Source: Purpureocillium takamizusanense
Lineage: Eukaryota > Ascomycota > Sordariomycetes > Hypocreales > Ophiocordycipitaceae
Assembly (NCBI RefSeq): GCF_022605165.1
Contig: NC_063068.1
Span: forward strand, 682,001 to 746,000
Direction: 5' to 3'
Length of the DNA stretch: 64,000 bases
In this document: in pieces, positions 11,374 through 23,041 of the stretch
Layout of the letters: each line of letters begins with the position of its first letter
How positions within the stretch are numbered: the first letter of the stretch is position 1
The notes under the pieces: generated by a model
What the model was told of the DNA's origin: nothing
Database searches by the model: none
What the model saw: the letters and a program-made list of their open reading frames with translations, nothing else
Translations under genes and position numbers: made by a program

Positions 11374-12313
11374 TGGTGACGATGGTGGGGTGATAGAGTT
11401 GCTGTCATTCCTGTCACATACGAAAATGCACTTACGTACGTACCATTCAGTAGTTAACGCTAGTGTGTGCTCGTGGCAGTTGGTCCGTTCCAAATTGTGA
11501 TTGCCGTGTCTTTTGCTCACCGCAGCGTGATAGGCGGTGACTCTGGTGAGGCATCGCGACGAGGACAGGGGCTGGCCGCCGCGCTTTGCACAAAACGCCG
11601 CACAGCCCCCCTGGTCGCAGCATAAAACACCATCGCCCCAGCACCATTGGTTGCGGCACTCTCCAGCCGCCATGCACAAAGTGCCCGTTGCCCCGGCAGT
11701 CAGGGCCAAGAACCGAGGAACCAAGGGGGCCCCCCCCTGTGACATGGATGGGACCGTGGAAGTGGGCGGGTGCGTCTCAGGAAAAAAGGACATGACCGTT
11801 GTTGTTGACCTCCCTGGCCCTTTTCTGCCTCCTGCATCAACACCACAAACCGAGCAGGAAATCCATCATCGTCGTGTCTTGCCGCCTTCATCGAGCAAGC
11901 TGGCCCCCCTCCTCCCTCCCGCACCACCGCCCTTGTCCAGAGCCGTTGCACAAGAGCCTCAGCGGCCAAAAAGAGCGCTAGCGCCCTCTGTCTGACCAAG
12001 CCAGGGGAAACAAAGATGGTGAGTTGCCCCAGCACCCGCCGCCTCAGTAAACAAAGAGCCCCGCGAGTGTCCGATGCGGCGACGTGATTCGCCAGCCAGC
12101 GCCGCAGCGACGCAACCGCCCCCTTCCATCTCCTTGGTCAGAACCGTCGCCTGCGGTTCTGCTGCTTGCTGCTGCTGCTGCTACCGCCCAAGCGCCGCCC
12201 GCCCTCGACGTTTGCCCGCATCATCACCCATCCACATTCCTCGTTGAACATCGCGTGCGCGCTCTCTTGTCCGCTCTCGCACGAAAACCACATTCACTGC
12301 ATCACCCGCAACG
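11374..12313. other. intergenic, leader of light-chain gene
   Basis: 940 bp. The last 300 bases are CT-rich with a (CTG)n run near 12164-12181, like fungal promoters and leaders. ATG followed by GTGAGT at about 12016 could be an alternative first exon, but no suitable acceptor precedes 12314. No other gene is seen. Confidence 0.45.
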
Positions 12314-12947
12314 ATGGCGTCTAACAACTACGACTCGCAGGCCTCGACCAACTACAAGGAGGCATTTGCGCTGTTTGACAAGCGCGGCAACGGCCGTGTC
12401 ACGGTCGACAGCTTGGGCGACCTGCTGCGCGCGTGCGGCCAGAACCCGACGCTGGCCGAGATCCAGGACCTCGAGAAGAATGCCGGCAGCGACTGTGAGT
12501 TGCCCCCCCCCCCCCTTTTGCCCATGCCTGGGCGGCGCGGAGGTGGTCGTGCGCGCAGAAAAGGAGGACAGACGGGCTGACCCTTGGCGGCGGCGATGCG
12601 CGCAGTCGACTTCGAGACGTTCCAGCGCATACTCAACCGCCCCGGCGGCTTCCGCGACCCCGGCGAGCCCGAGGAGTACTGCCGCGGCTTCCAGGTCTTC
12701 GACAAGGACATGACGGGCTTCATCGGCGTCGGCCAGCTCAAGTACATCCTGACCAACCTCGGCGAGAAGATGACCGACGACGAGGTCGAAGAGCTGCTCA
12801 AGGCCGTCGACACGAGCTCCGGCCAGGTCAACTACACGGGTACGTCTTTAGTTTCGTGCGCGCGATGTGCTTATTGAAACCGGGAACCTTGGGCATTGCT
12901 GACGCGGTGGGTTCGCAGACCTTGTCCGGACCATCCTCGCCAACTGA
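12314..12947 (+). CDS. cdc4: myosin essential light chain, Cdc4/Mlc1 type
   Basis: Three exons, 12314-12494, 12606-12839 and 12919-12947, encode 147 residues. The protein is EF-hand paired: an N-terminal hand with loop DKRGNGRVTVDS (about residues 22-33), a central helix region, a hand with loop DKDMTGFIGVGQ, and the C-terminal end NYTDLVRTILAN that closes Cdc4/Mlc1 proteins. Both loops lack the Glu at position 12, so calcium binding is probably weak or lost, as known for this family. The protein binds IQ motifs of myosin II and V and is needed for the contractile ring and septum. The last exon encodes only 9 residues. The symbol follows fission yeast; the budding yeast name is MLC1. Confidence 0.93.
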
Positions 12948-14156
12948 GCGACCCCCAACGAGTGGGCAATCTCTTTTCGACGAAGATGACGGGTTGGAAA
13001 CACACGGACACACCTCGGTTACGATGCATCTGCGGGACGGGAAACGGCGTTGCTTTTAATTATGACTTGGGTGCACATTTGAGCCTTTACGCGCCTGTAC
13101 AGGAAAGGGACTGAGCCTTGGCGACTCACACAGGTGGGCAAGCAGCCGGCGACGGAGGCTCAGCAAAGGGCCGACAGATAGTGTATGAATACGTATCTAC
13201 ATGGCATGGCATGACGGCCCACGGTGGGCACACACGGCCTACTCGAGGCACCATAGCAAACAGAACAAGACTTGTGCAATCGCCACGTACGCTGGGTAAC
13301 ACGGCGACCTTGTGGTGATGCTCCGCGGCAGAGGCAGGCGGGCCTTGGGCTGGCGCTCTACCGTCCATCCGACATGGCACGCGATTACGTACCAGTGTCG
13401 ACATTGCAGATAGGCACAGCGCACGAGGAGTAAATGGCATCCTTCAGAAGCAGCGCGACGGGAGGAGGAGCAAGGCCGCCAAGCGGGGTGTTCGACCGAT
13501 GAATCCATGGAAAATTGCAGCTACCGTATCCGACTCCCAAGTGCCTGCCCCCCATCCGACAGACGGCCCAGCGCGTTGTCCCCCCGGCGCCCCATCCCCA
13601 CTTCGGCACCTGCCCGACCAGGGAGCTCCAGCGGGCCGCAAGTCTGAGGTGTCCCCTCGGCCAGGGCAGCTTCACCAGATCCCCGCCAGGCAGGTCCCTG
13701 CATCGTCACCATCATCACGAGACGACTCCCTAGTAACCATTTACGTCGGTTCAGCTCGCTCGCCCACCACACGCACCTCGGACACAGACACCAACACAGC
13801 CACGTTTCGCTCTTGCCGCTACAGCATCCTCTCTTTGCCTTGCCTTGCCTTCCCTGCATTGCCTAGCCGCCATCTGGCCTGCCCACACGTCCCGGCGTCT
13901 GCAGCTTGTCCCGCGCCGCATCCCCCCTTCCCGCCACCTCTGGCTGGTTCCGGCCCGCCTCCGCACCGCCAAGCTGGACAGGCGGCTCCGGCTCTTAAAC
14001 CCCCTCCCCCTCATCTGCATCTCGCTGCTTGTCCTCGCCCTCGCCGCCACGCTGGCTTCCCAACGTGCACTCCCTCGTCTCGCCTCTTTCGTCAGCCATC
14101 TCTCTCTTCGAACGCGACTGGTACCGTCGATCTTGCGGCCCTTGACGACGAGCACC
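12948..14156. other. intergenic; open frame fused to the Prd1 start
   Basis: 1.2 kb with no independent gene. From ATG 13845 a frame stays open for 104 codons directly into the peptidase start at 14157, so part of this may encode an alternative N-terminus (see findings). Otherwise it is a CT-rich leader. Confidence 0.45.
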
Positions 14157-16403
14157 ATGGCCAGTTCTTACTACGATACCCCGCCAGAGGCGCCGTACCA
14201 GACCCCGCCACAGGCGCCGCCCGTGTTCACGGCCACGCCCGACTCCATCCTCGCCGAGACCAAGAAGCTCAATGACACGACCAAGGGTGTCTACGACAAG
14301 GTGGTTGCCGGGGTCCAGCCCTCCAATGCCACCTTTTCCAACGTCATGGAGCCCATCCTGCTCGACGACAACAAGGCGGCTGCTCCTAAGAGGATCATGA
14401 CTTTCTACCAGCACGTCTCGGCGGACGCTCCCCTCCGAGAAGCCTCCAACAAGGCCGAGGAAATTCTCGATGATTTCATGATCGACCTCAAGATGCGGGA
14501 AGACATCTTTAAGCTCGTCGACGCCGCATACGGCACCCGCGAGTCCCAGAAGCTCGAGACCGAACCTCTGCACGTCCTGGAGAAGGAGCGCCAAAAGTAC
14601 ATCCGCAACGGTCTGCTGTTGCCCGCTGGCCCCCAGCGTGACCGGTTCAAGGAGATCCAGAAGCGCCTCAGCCAGCTGTGCATCCAGGCCCAGAAGAACC
14701 TGAACGAGGAGAAGGGCGCCATCTGGTTCACCCCAAAGGAGCTCGAGGGTGTGCCTGCCGATGACATTGACGTCAACGAGCTGGAAAAGGGCACTGGTGA
14801 GAACGAGGGCAAGGTGAAGCTGAGCTTCAAGTATAACCACTTCTTCCCCATGATGAAGTATGCCGTCCACGAGGAGACTCGACGCACCTACGTCATGGCC
14901 GAGGCGAACAAGGTCTGTCCATATCCGATCCTATGGTGCGGTCACACGTCATGGTAGACTAACAGACCTCTCAGTGCACCAACAACGTGCCCTTGTTTCA
15001 GGAAATCATAACCCTGCGCGACGAAGCCGCCCGCTTGCTAGGCTACGCCGATCACGCCAGCCTCCGTATTGAGTCGAAGATGGCGAAGACCCCGGCCAAG
15101 GTCAACGAGTTCCTCGGAGACTTACGCGAGCGACTCGCGCCTGGTGGCGTCAAGGAGGCGGACCGCCTGCTCGAGTACAAGAAGGAGGACTGTGAGAAGC
15201 GTGGCGCCCCTTTCGACGGCAACTTGTACATGTGGGATGTGCCCTATTACTCGCGTGTCATGAAGGAAAAGGAGTATAGCGTCGACGAAGCCGAGATCTC
15301 TCAGTACTTCCCCGTCGATTCTACCTTTGCTGGCATGCTCAGAATTTTCGAGGAAATCTTCGGGTTCGTTTTCGTCGAGCTGAAGGAGGAGGATCGCGCG
15401 AGACTCAGCCCCACTGGCAAGGCCGAGGATATTGTATGGCACGAGGAGGTCAAGGTGTATACCGTTTGGGACGACAAGGAAGCCGGCAGCGGTTTCTGCG
15501 GCTACCTGTACCTGGACCTGCACCCCCGCGACAACAAGTACGGCCACAACGCCAACTTCAACCTCGAGCCCGGCTACATCAGGGATGACGGCAGCAAGAA
15601 CTACCCCGCTACGGCACTCGTCTGCAACTTTAGCAAGCCGACGCCGACCAAGCCTGCTCTTCTCAAGCACCACGAAGTAGTCACACTCTTCCACGAGCTC
15701 GGCCATGGCATCCATGACCTGGCCGCTCGCACGCGATACAGCTACTTCCACGGCACATCTGTCGTTGACGACTTTGTTGAGGCGCCCTCGCAAATGCTCG
15801 AGAACTGGTGTTGGACCCCGAGCGTGCTCAAGTCCCTATCGGGTAGATGGGACACGGGCGCACTGATCCCTGACGACATGGTCGAGCGGCTCGTCAAGAC
15901 GAAGAACTTCAACTCGGCGACTGCGACCCTGACGCAGCTTCTCTACGGTCTCTTTGACATGACCATCCACACCCCCAAGTCCCACGACGACATCAAGTCT
16001 ATGAACGTCGGTCGCCTGTGGAACCAACTCCGTCACGACATTTCCGGCATCAAGGGCCCCGAAGATCAGGGCAAGGGACTGTGAGTGCAACTGTTTGAGC
16101 CCTGTGCCTGATTATATGCTGACGGAACACAGTGAATGGGGCAATAGGTATGCCAACATCGGCCACTACATTGGCGGCTACGATGCCGGCTACTACGGGT
16201 ACCTTTACTCCGAGGTCTTTTCCACCGACATGTTCCACTCGTTCTTCAAAAAGGACCCCATGGATGGCAAGGAAGGTCGCAGGTACCGTCGAACCGTGCT
16301 GGAGCGGGGCGGCCGCATGGACGAGATGGAGTTTTTGAAGGAGTTTTTGGGTCGCGAGCCCAGCGCTGAGGCGTTTTACCGCGAATTGGGCCTGTCCAAG
16401 TGA
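14157..16403 (+). CDS. prd1: M3 metallopeptidase (thimet oligopeptidase/saccharolysin)
   Basis: Three exons, 14157-14912, 14975-16080 and 16133-16403, give 710 residues from the ATG in context caccATGGCC. The zinc site is HELGHGIH at about residues 492-499, matching the M3 pattern HExGHxxH, and the downstream EAPSQMLENW supplies the third ligand Glu. The length matches yeast Prd1 (saccharolysin) and Aspergillus MepB. The family cuts short peptides of roughly 6-17 residues made by the proteasome or by mitochondrial turnover. Yeast Prd1 is found in cytosol and the mitochondrial intermembrane space. An in-frame ATG at 13845 would add a basic N-terminus and could allow a second location. The final exon has GHYIGGYDAGYYGYLYSEVF, a conserved block near the active site. 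Confidence 0.95.
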
Positions 16404-19400
16404 AAGACCATGCACAAGTCGTGGCGGGGCCGGCGGGGCCAGCTAGACGCTGCTATAATGCAGAGATGTAGCATTTTCTCAGTATATGCAGTGTAGCCAC
16501 CTCAAGCAACTCTGTGAAGAGACAGTCCGCTAGGCAAATCTGGCTCGCTGCACTGTTACTGCATGCAATCCTCCGCTGCATAGATGGCACGGGATGACCC
16601 TACTGTCAGTAAGAAGCGCTTCCTATATATTCTACTTTTCTACTTATACTCAGAGCGTGTAGCGCCCTACCCTATACTGTACACCCTTCTACCTTTCGCG
16701 CTTCGTGAGACCGTTGCAATCAAGCATCGCCGCTCTCTTGGTACTATGCCATTGCGCGGTCCCGTGGTACCGATGCGGAATCATCTTTCAACTCGGTCCG
16801 CATTTGCGGGACTCACATAACCGTGGTCTTGACGAGCGGGACGTCCGGGACGGGCACATCGTCAACCAGTCCGGCAGCGGGGGAAAGGAACCGTGTGGAA
16901 GTGCAGTGCGTGCCCTCTTGGAATCATGTTACAAACAAATTTTGGTTACGTCCTCGCGCTTCTGTGTGTGGCTTCTAATTCTTCCCCCGTGCGGACACTT
17001 CCCCGCACGAGCATGGGTACATGTCGTGTACATGCGTGCCTGGTGTTGCGGTGCGGGCGCGCGAGGAGAGTCGCGGGTGGATACAGCATCATCGCCGCCA
17101 CCACCACTACCATGGCAGACGGAATCATGTTGATGACGGGGGAACTGGAGCGTTTAGGAGTAGTGCTGCGGATAGATGGATGCGATGAGCAGATGGGGCA
17201 TGTTATCCCTCCCCTCTCCCCCGCGTCTCCCGAAGCACAGGCCGGGCTGATCGATGATGATTCTGAGGGGGTGTTCATGTTTGATGTTCCCCCCACATGG
17301 CTCGGTAACTTGACTTTTACGTAGTAACTTAGTTCCTGGACGGGAGAGAGAGGGGAGGGGAAGGAGAGGCATGTAGTTATCCGCTGCCCCTCTCTCTCTA
17401 GTCTCTACCCATCCCCGCCTCCGCACTGGCAACTGTAAACGGCCAAGACTCAATCAAGAGCCGACAGTCAGATCGTCCCCACTCTCCGTAAGCCCTTGGG
17501 GGAGGGAGGGAGCTGGTCACGCAGGTCACGGCCATATCCTAAAGACGACTCTGAGGCCTTCCTTCGGTTCGCGGAATAAAATTCCCACACCCACACCCAC
17601 ACTTACAGACGGGCTGGCGAAGTCGAAGTCGAAACAGGTAAGAAACCAAGAAGGGGTCGTGAGATTCGCGCGGGGCTTTCGCGTGCATGGCTGGGGCAGA
17701 CAGATGGGGTTGGGATGGGGGCGGACTGCTTCCCGTCTTTGGATGTGGATGTCGTTTTCGTTATGGGAGGTGTCTTTCCCCCGCCGCGCCTTGGGTTGGG
17801 CTTGGCTGAACCTGTGGCCTGCCGGCTAATACCGTGCTACATACCTACGGAGAAGTAGATACAGTCCCGATGCCGATGAAGATGATGGGCGGCGCTGGCT
17901 GTAGTGGGGATGGTCCATGGGAGCTGTGCGGGGACCCGACTTGGCGCTGCGGTGGCGGCTTATTTTGCCTGGTGACTTTGTGCCTTTGGATACTGTAGTG
18001 GCGATGGTGATGATGCTGGTTGACGATGATAGTGGCGGCATGGCGAGTGTTCCGGACTTTTGTCCGTGATGGCAGGGATGGCGGGAGCTGGCTGGCTGGC
18101 ACCCGTCAATAGTGCTACGCACCCCAAGGCACCTACACATGTTGTGCAATTAATGTACTTGCCAAGGGCTTAGTTAGCCTCGAGGCCTGCGTTGTCTTTG
18201 TGCGTGACATGCCGCCCCCTTGGGTGTATTTTTTTCCCCGTCCAGCAAAGGCGAGAAGCCAAGCGGCATTCAACCAGCACGGAGTGCGGTGCGTGGTGCT
18301 GTACGTATGCCCTGCCTATGCATACATGCATGCATGCATGCGTGCCATGTACGGGCCCGCGGCATTAATGAGGTTGACGCTGTTGGACGTCTGTTGCGTC
18401 TCGCCGCTCGCCCGTCTTTTTTTGGTCCGGGCGTGCGTCTGCCCAGTCATGTCGTCGTGCTACTTCAACAACAGTGTCACTTCTCCGCTGCTGCTGCTGC
18501 TGCTGCTGCTGACGAGGACGGGAGTTTCTAGAACGGACGGCTGGCCGCCCGCCCCTCATCAGTGGCGGAACGGAACGTTAGGGGACCAGGCTCCAGGCAT
18601 GCGAGTCAAGAGGGGTTTCCCCTTACCTGACATCCCTGTTTCGGTGTGTTCTGGTGGTGTATGTTGTTGGTGATGTTGGTCCAGTGGGCGCAAGGGTATC
18701 TTGTCTTGTCTTGTCTGTCGGCCCGGCTGTGATTGTGATGGAGATAAAATTGGCGGACGCAGTGTGTGTGTTGTTTGTTGAGTTGGTCATAGCGAGAGCC
18801 GTTGTTGGTACTTGCGCAGCGGCACTGGACGAAACAGTGGCTGAACAGGCTTCTTCTGGCGAGACGGAAGCCAATGAGTGTCCGTCCAGCAAAGCCCCTT
18901 CTGTCGCTTCTTCAACGTTTTCTTGCCAGTGCAAACCTATAGTATTGGTGGATGGACCCGCCGCGCGTTGGGAAATGAAGTACTGCCGCATGCCTTACGT
19001 ACATACTACTGACATACATATCGTACGCGCGCAGTTCTTTCATGGTCTTCGGAGAGGGACCCTGCAAGCCCAACACTTCTTCTGACGCGTTTCCAATGAT
19101 TCCTTGCCCCGAATTGGGATACTAGTCATCATTGGTGACCCCTCTTGCCCCGAGAATACTACTAGGGCTTTCCGATGGAGAACCCGGTGCTCTCCGACGT
19201 CAACCTCTTGCTAGTATGCACTCTATTCCGTAGGTACCACGGGATTGAACGCCATGACGGGGGGGTCACCGCAGGACGGGAGCCCAGGATAAGGCGCAGG
19301 TGCCCGCGTACATGTGTGCGAGGGAAAGAGGGGGCAGTCAGTCTGTGCGAGTGGTGAGCGTGGCCGAGCTCCCTGGGTGCATGTATACTGTACTGTATGT

Positions 19401-20744
19401 TTTTATTACTAGCTTGGTGGCAAGTGGCTCTTGACGAGGACGTCGTGAGACGGCGAACCCGCCGCGCCGAGCCGGGAGACCACTGCGCGCCACCAAAACG
19501 GAACGGACATGTCCGATGGTTTCCATGAATGGGTATACTCTGTGCGGAAACTGAGAAGTAGTACTAGGGTCATTCATTGATGTACGTTGTTTCGTAGCTG
19601 TATACGCTGTCCATGCCTACTGCCTTGGTGGCCCTTGATGGTCGCGTCGCGCACTCCATGCAAACTGTTGTGTCGTTAGGAGGCGGAGCCACCACGCGCT
19701 CGAGCCATCGACATGGGCAAAAGTGTTGTCATGTTCAGGCGGCGACGCGGCCTCAGCATCGTCATCATCGTCTTCGTCGTGACAAATCGCTACGTGTTTG
19801 TTTCATCGTCGTCTTCTGGGCCGAGCGCTGCTGCAGCGCGCGCGCACGCACAGCCCCTCTACGTAGGTTGTATGATACGTGCGTACGTATAAGTTGTTTC
19901 TATTCTTGTGCCCGTTGCGCGTCGTTGACAAAGCCAACGTGGAACGTTGTCGTTAGCCCCCTGTTTGCTTGCCTGCCTTTACGCAACGCCGTTGGCCTCG
20001 ACATATTGGCACAACTGACAGCCAACTACAACAAAGGAACAAAGCAGGAGGGACACTGCCATGGCACACGGCCGCTGCAGCCTCCTGATGCTCGACGTTG
20101 CCCGCTGACAACGCACAAGTAGCTGCGGCGTACCATGGCGGTACTATCTGCAATGGCCTTGCTCGAGTGGACATGCCCTTAGAGTCGACGGCGCCTGCTC
20201 TAGACGAGCGCCTCCCCTCCCCCCTCAACGCAGCGACTCGGCTACCGGTCGTGGTTGTTCCAGGCGAGCGCTCGCTTATCGGGCGTCGCCTGTGCGGCAG
20301 TACGTACGGACTCATCTGCACTGCACTGGACGCCAAGCAGATGGTGCTGAGGCTTCGCGCGGCGGAGGGGCGAGAGCAGAGGCATCGCACGTGGCGGCGC
20401 GGATACCCTGCTCGCTGCTGGGGGCGCCGAGCGATGGGGGCAGCTGGGCGCACAAGGCATCTCTTGCGACGCCCAGAATTTTACGTGAAGATGTGTAAAA
20501 CCGGGCCGTTGACGACGGCGGAAGAGGCAGTATGAGTGTTCTCGTGACAAATGTCAACGTCCCTGTTACGTATCATGCGTTGCCCGAGGGGGAGAGACGC
20601 GGTCTTTGCCTTTCCATCAAACAAGTGTAAGAAAGCATGGCCGCCCCCTCGCCGACATCAAAAACTCCAAAACTCGACAACACCAGAGAATCTTGAACCT
20701 TGCATCTCACGACGACGACGTTCCATCGCTCTGTGCACGCCACC
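16404..20744. other. gene-poor region, 4.3 kb
   Basis: No open frame here is convincing. Frames of up to 169 codons (19613-20122) overlap frames on the other strand and lack family features. There are simple repeats: (CCCACA)n at 17584-17603, TGCA units at about 18324-18342, and (CTG)8 at 18488-18511. Clusters of GTACGTAC occur. The first 150 bases are probably the peptidase 3' UTR. Confidence 0.45.
18488..18511. repeat. (CTG)8 microsatellite
   Basis: Eight perfect CTG units outside any supported gene. Confidence 0.85.
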
Positions 20745-21077
20745 ATGCAGCTCTCACGACTTGGCGTCGCCGCGCTCGGAGGCGTGCTGACGACCCGCAT
20801 CGCCTCGGCCGCCACGCTCACGAGCAAAGCCGTCCCCGACAGCGTCATCTCGGGGCGAAGCGAACCCCGCGGGATGAACACCCTCGAGCCCCGGCTACAC
20901 ACGTGGAAGACACGCTGCGCCGCCGCGGGGGACGAGGCGCCGGCCTACTGCCTGCAGGCGCCGGCCGCGTGCGACGGCGCCGGGACATACTACCACGCGG
21001 ACGGCAGCGGGCATCTAGACGAATGCAAGTCCTATTGGAAATGCGAGTGCGTACGGCAGCATGTGTATCCCGTCTGA
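20745..21077 (+). CDS. small secreted cysteine-rich protein
   Basis: Single-exon frame of 110 residues. The start at 20745 (ccaccATGCAG) is preferred over an in-frame ATG 45 bases upstream because it puts a signal peptide at the N-terminus: MQLSRLGVAALGG then a hydrophobic stretch ending ASA, with likely cleavage near residue 22-23. The mature part is about 88 residues with six cysteines in the second half, which could form three disulfides, and no known domain that I recognise. It has the profile of a fungal effector-like or antimicrobial secreted protein, but function is unknown. It lies alone with 4.3 kb of gene-free DNA upstream and 2 kb downstream. That the gene is real is likely but not certain. 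Confidence 0.6.
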   Translation: MQLSRLGVAALGGVLTTRIASAATLTSKAVPDSVISGRSEPRGMNTLEPRLHTWKTRCAAAGDEAPAYCLQAPAACDGAGTYYHADGSGHLDECKSYWKCECVRQHVYPV

Positions 21078-22148
21078 GGCGGGCCGAGGAGGATGAGGGG
21101 GAAGCGGGGGGGATTCGGGGGGAACAGAAACCAAAGAAATGCCCGTGACGACGGGTGGGCACGGCATCAAGATCGGGTTGGATGCAGCTCGTGGCGGTGG
21201 TATATGCAGCGCGAGATGGTTGCAGGGCTGTATGGGCATTTTACAACCCCCGACATGGCGAGATGGAGCGCGACGGATGCTTGGTTACGGCGCCGCGGCC
21301 GCGCATGAGGTCGGTCTTGGGACTTCCTGGGCGGGATGGAATGGAGGGCCTTCGCTGGGCCATGAGAACTGATGAGCGCGGAGACGAGCGCAGCAGCGAC
21401 GGCAGAACCAGGACAGGTTACAGACGACGGCTGCACGAATGATGCTTGCAGCAAGGACAAAGTATGTGCGTTACTTCGGAGGATGCGTGTAATGTGTATG
21501 ATAGAGTTGGCTAGTACAGTGTTTGTTCGATTTATGCTTCTTTGCGAGCTTCTCCCTTAGCTTTCAGCAGTAACGTCAGCCGCGCGCAATGCTCCCTCAC
21601 TCACGTACCGTACCTGACCCTTGTTGAGCAGGCATTTTCCCAAGAAGCTAGGCTTGATTTTCGCCGCTTATTCTGTCGACCGCTTGGTGGTGTTGTGTAG
21701 TACATCCATTGGGGCACCGGGGGAAATGGGGACGAGGCTTTTGGCGCCGCCGATCTGCTCCACCGGCTGTGGAGCAACAAAAGCCCGCTCCGCTTGTGGA
21801 TGCATTGAATGGATTCTCCTTTGTCCACTGCATCCATCGCCTTCCTTGCCTCTCCTGCGCTCCTCGCCTTCACCCGCATTTGCGTCGACAGTCGGCCGTC
21901 CGGGGCTTAGCTGCCGTCCGGGGGGGCTGCCACCACCCCTGGAAGATCCAGCGCAGCCAACGCACTACGTACCGTACCGTACCGGCCAGCAACAACATCC
22001 CCTACCCCCTTGGGCTGGGGGAGGTTCCCCATCTTGCCCATGCCCCTCATCCTTGTCAGGCATGCCAGGCGACAAGGAGTCGTCGCGGGGGGGCTCAGTT
22101 CCGCCCGGGATGGATGGAGCAAGGCTGGCCCGGCTTTGGGACCAACAG

Positions 22149-22180
22149 ACACACACACACACACACACGCGCGCGCGCGC
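22149..22180. repeat. (CA)10(CG)6 alternating tract
   Basis: Ten AC units pass directly into six GC units, with another short CA run at 22190-22200. Every step alternates purine and pyrimidine. Confidence 0.85.
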
Positions 22181-22424
22181 ATCATTATACGCACACACAC
22201 CCGGCGACGAGGATGGTGATGTGAGGGAGGGAGGCGTCGCAGTCGCAGTCGCAATCCGACCACGACGGCTCGGTCAGTACGTACTAGGCTTGTACAGCGC
22301 AAGTACCCACGACGACTGCTACCCTGCCTGGGCTGCCTGCTAGAACCCTGCCATGCCCTGCCCTCCCCTGGAACTGAACTGACAGACTGGCAGACACTGG
22401 AGGCTCGCCCGGGATGCCCAAACT

Positions 22425-22457
22425 CCAGGCCAGGACCAGGCCAGGCCAGGCCAGGCC
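22425..22457. repeat. CCAGG tandem array
   Basis: Pentanucleotide CCAGG/CCAGGA units repeated about six times with small imperfections. Confidence 0.7.
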
Positions 22458-23041
22458 GAGGCGACGCAGCGCATCCGGCGGCCAGTGCCACCCTGCCTGC
22501 GTAGGTCGCCGTTGCATCCTCCCTCCCCTCCCCCCCCTCCGAGCCAGAAGCCAGGCCAGACCAGGTTAAATAATTTGGTTTCTACTTTACCATCTGTTCC
22601 TCGTGCCCTCTCCATCTTAGTACTTTGTACTAAATAGCCTCGAATCTTCCCGGCTGCTCCCCATCGACGGTCGATTCTCTTCCGTGAAAACTGTTCCATT
22701 TCGTCGTCATCGCCGGCGCTGCTGCTGCTGCTACTGCTACTCCTCCTCCTCCTGCGGACCAGATTCTGCACGAGGACGCCATCGCCGCCTTTGTCTCAGA
22801 CCAATACCCGTCGCGGTCGGACGACTCTCTCTGCCCGCTTTCTCCGCACTGCCAGATTCTTGTATCATACCTACGTACTTCTTACACACCTCGAGTTTTC
22901 TCAGGAAATAAAAAAAAAACAGAGACAATCGTTCCGTCTGTCAACAACTCGCGTCCTTCTAGCGGCACGTTCCTTTTTGCTCCAGTCCTTGATCTACCCC
23001 CTCCCTAATCCTCAGAGGCGGAACCCACTCTTGCCGCCATA

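Larger units (their letters stand above)
21078..23041. other. gene-free stretch with repeats and CT-rich leader
   Basis: No gene is supported in about 2 kb. It contains a CA/CG alternating tract (22149-22180), a CCAGG array (22425-22457) and, in the last 350 bases, CT-rich DNA with (CTG)n and (CTC)n runs that form the promoter and leader of the transporter at 23042. Confidence 0.5.

Noticed and set aside
10582..11793. 403-codon minus-strand frame
   Set aside because: Antisense shadow of the methyltransferase gene in GC-rich DNA; no domain.
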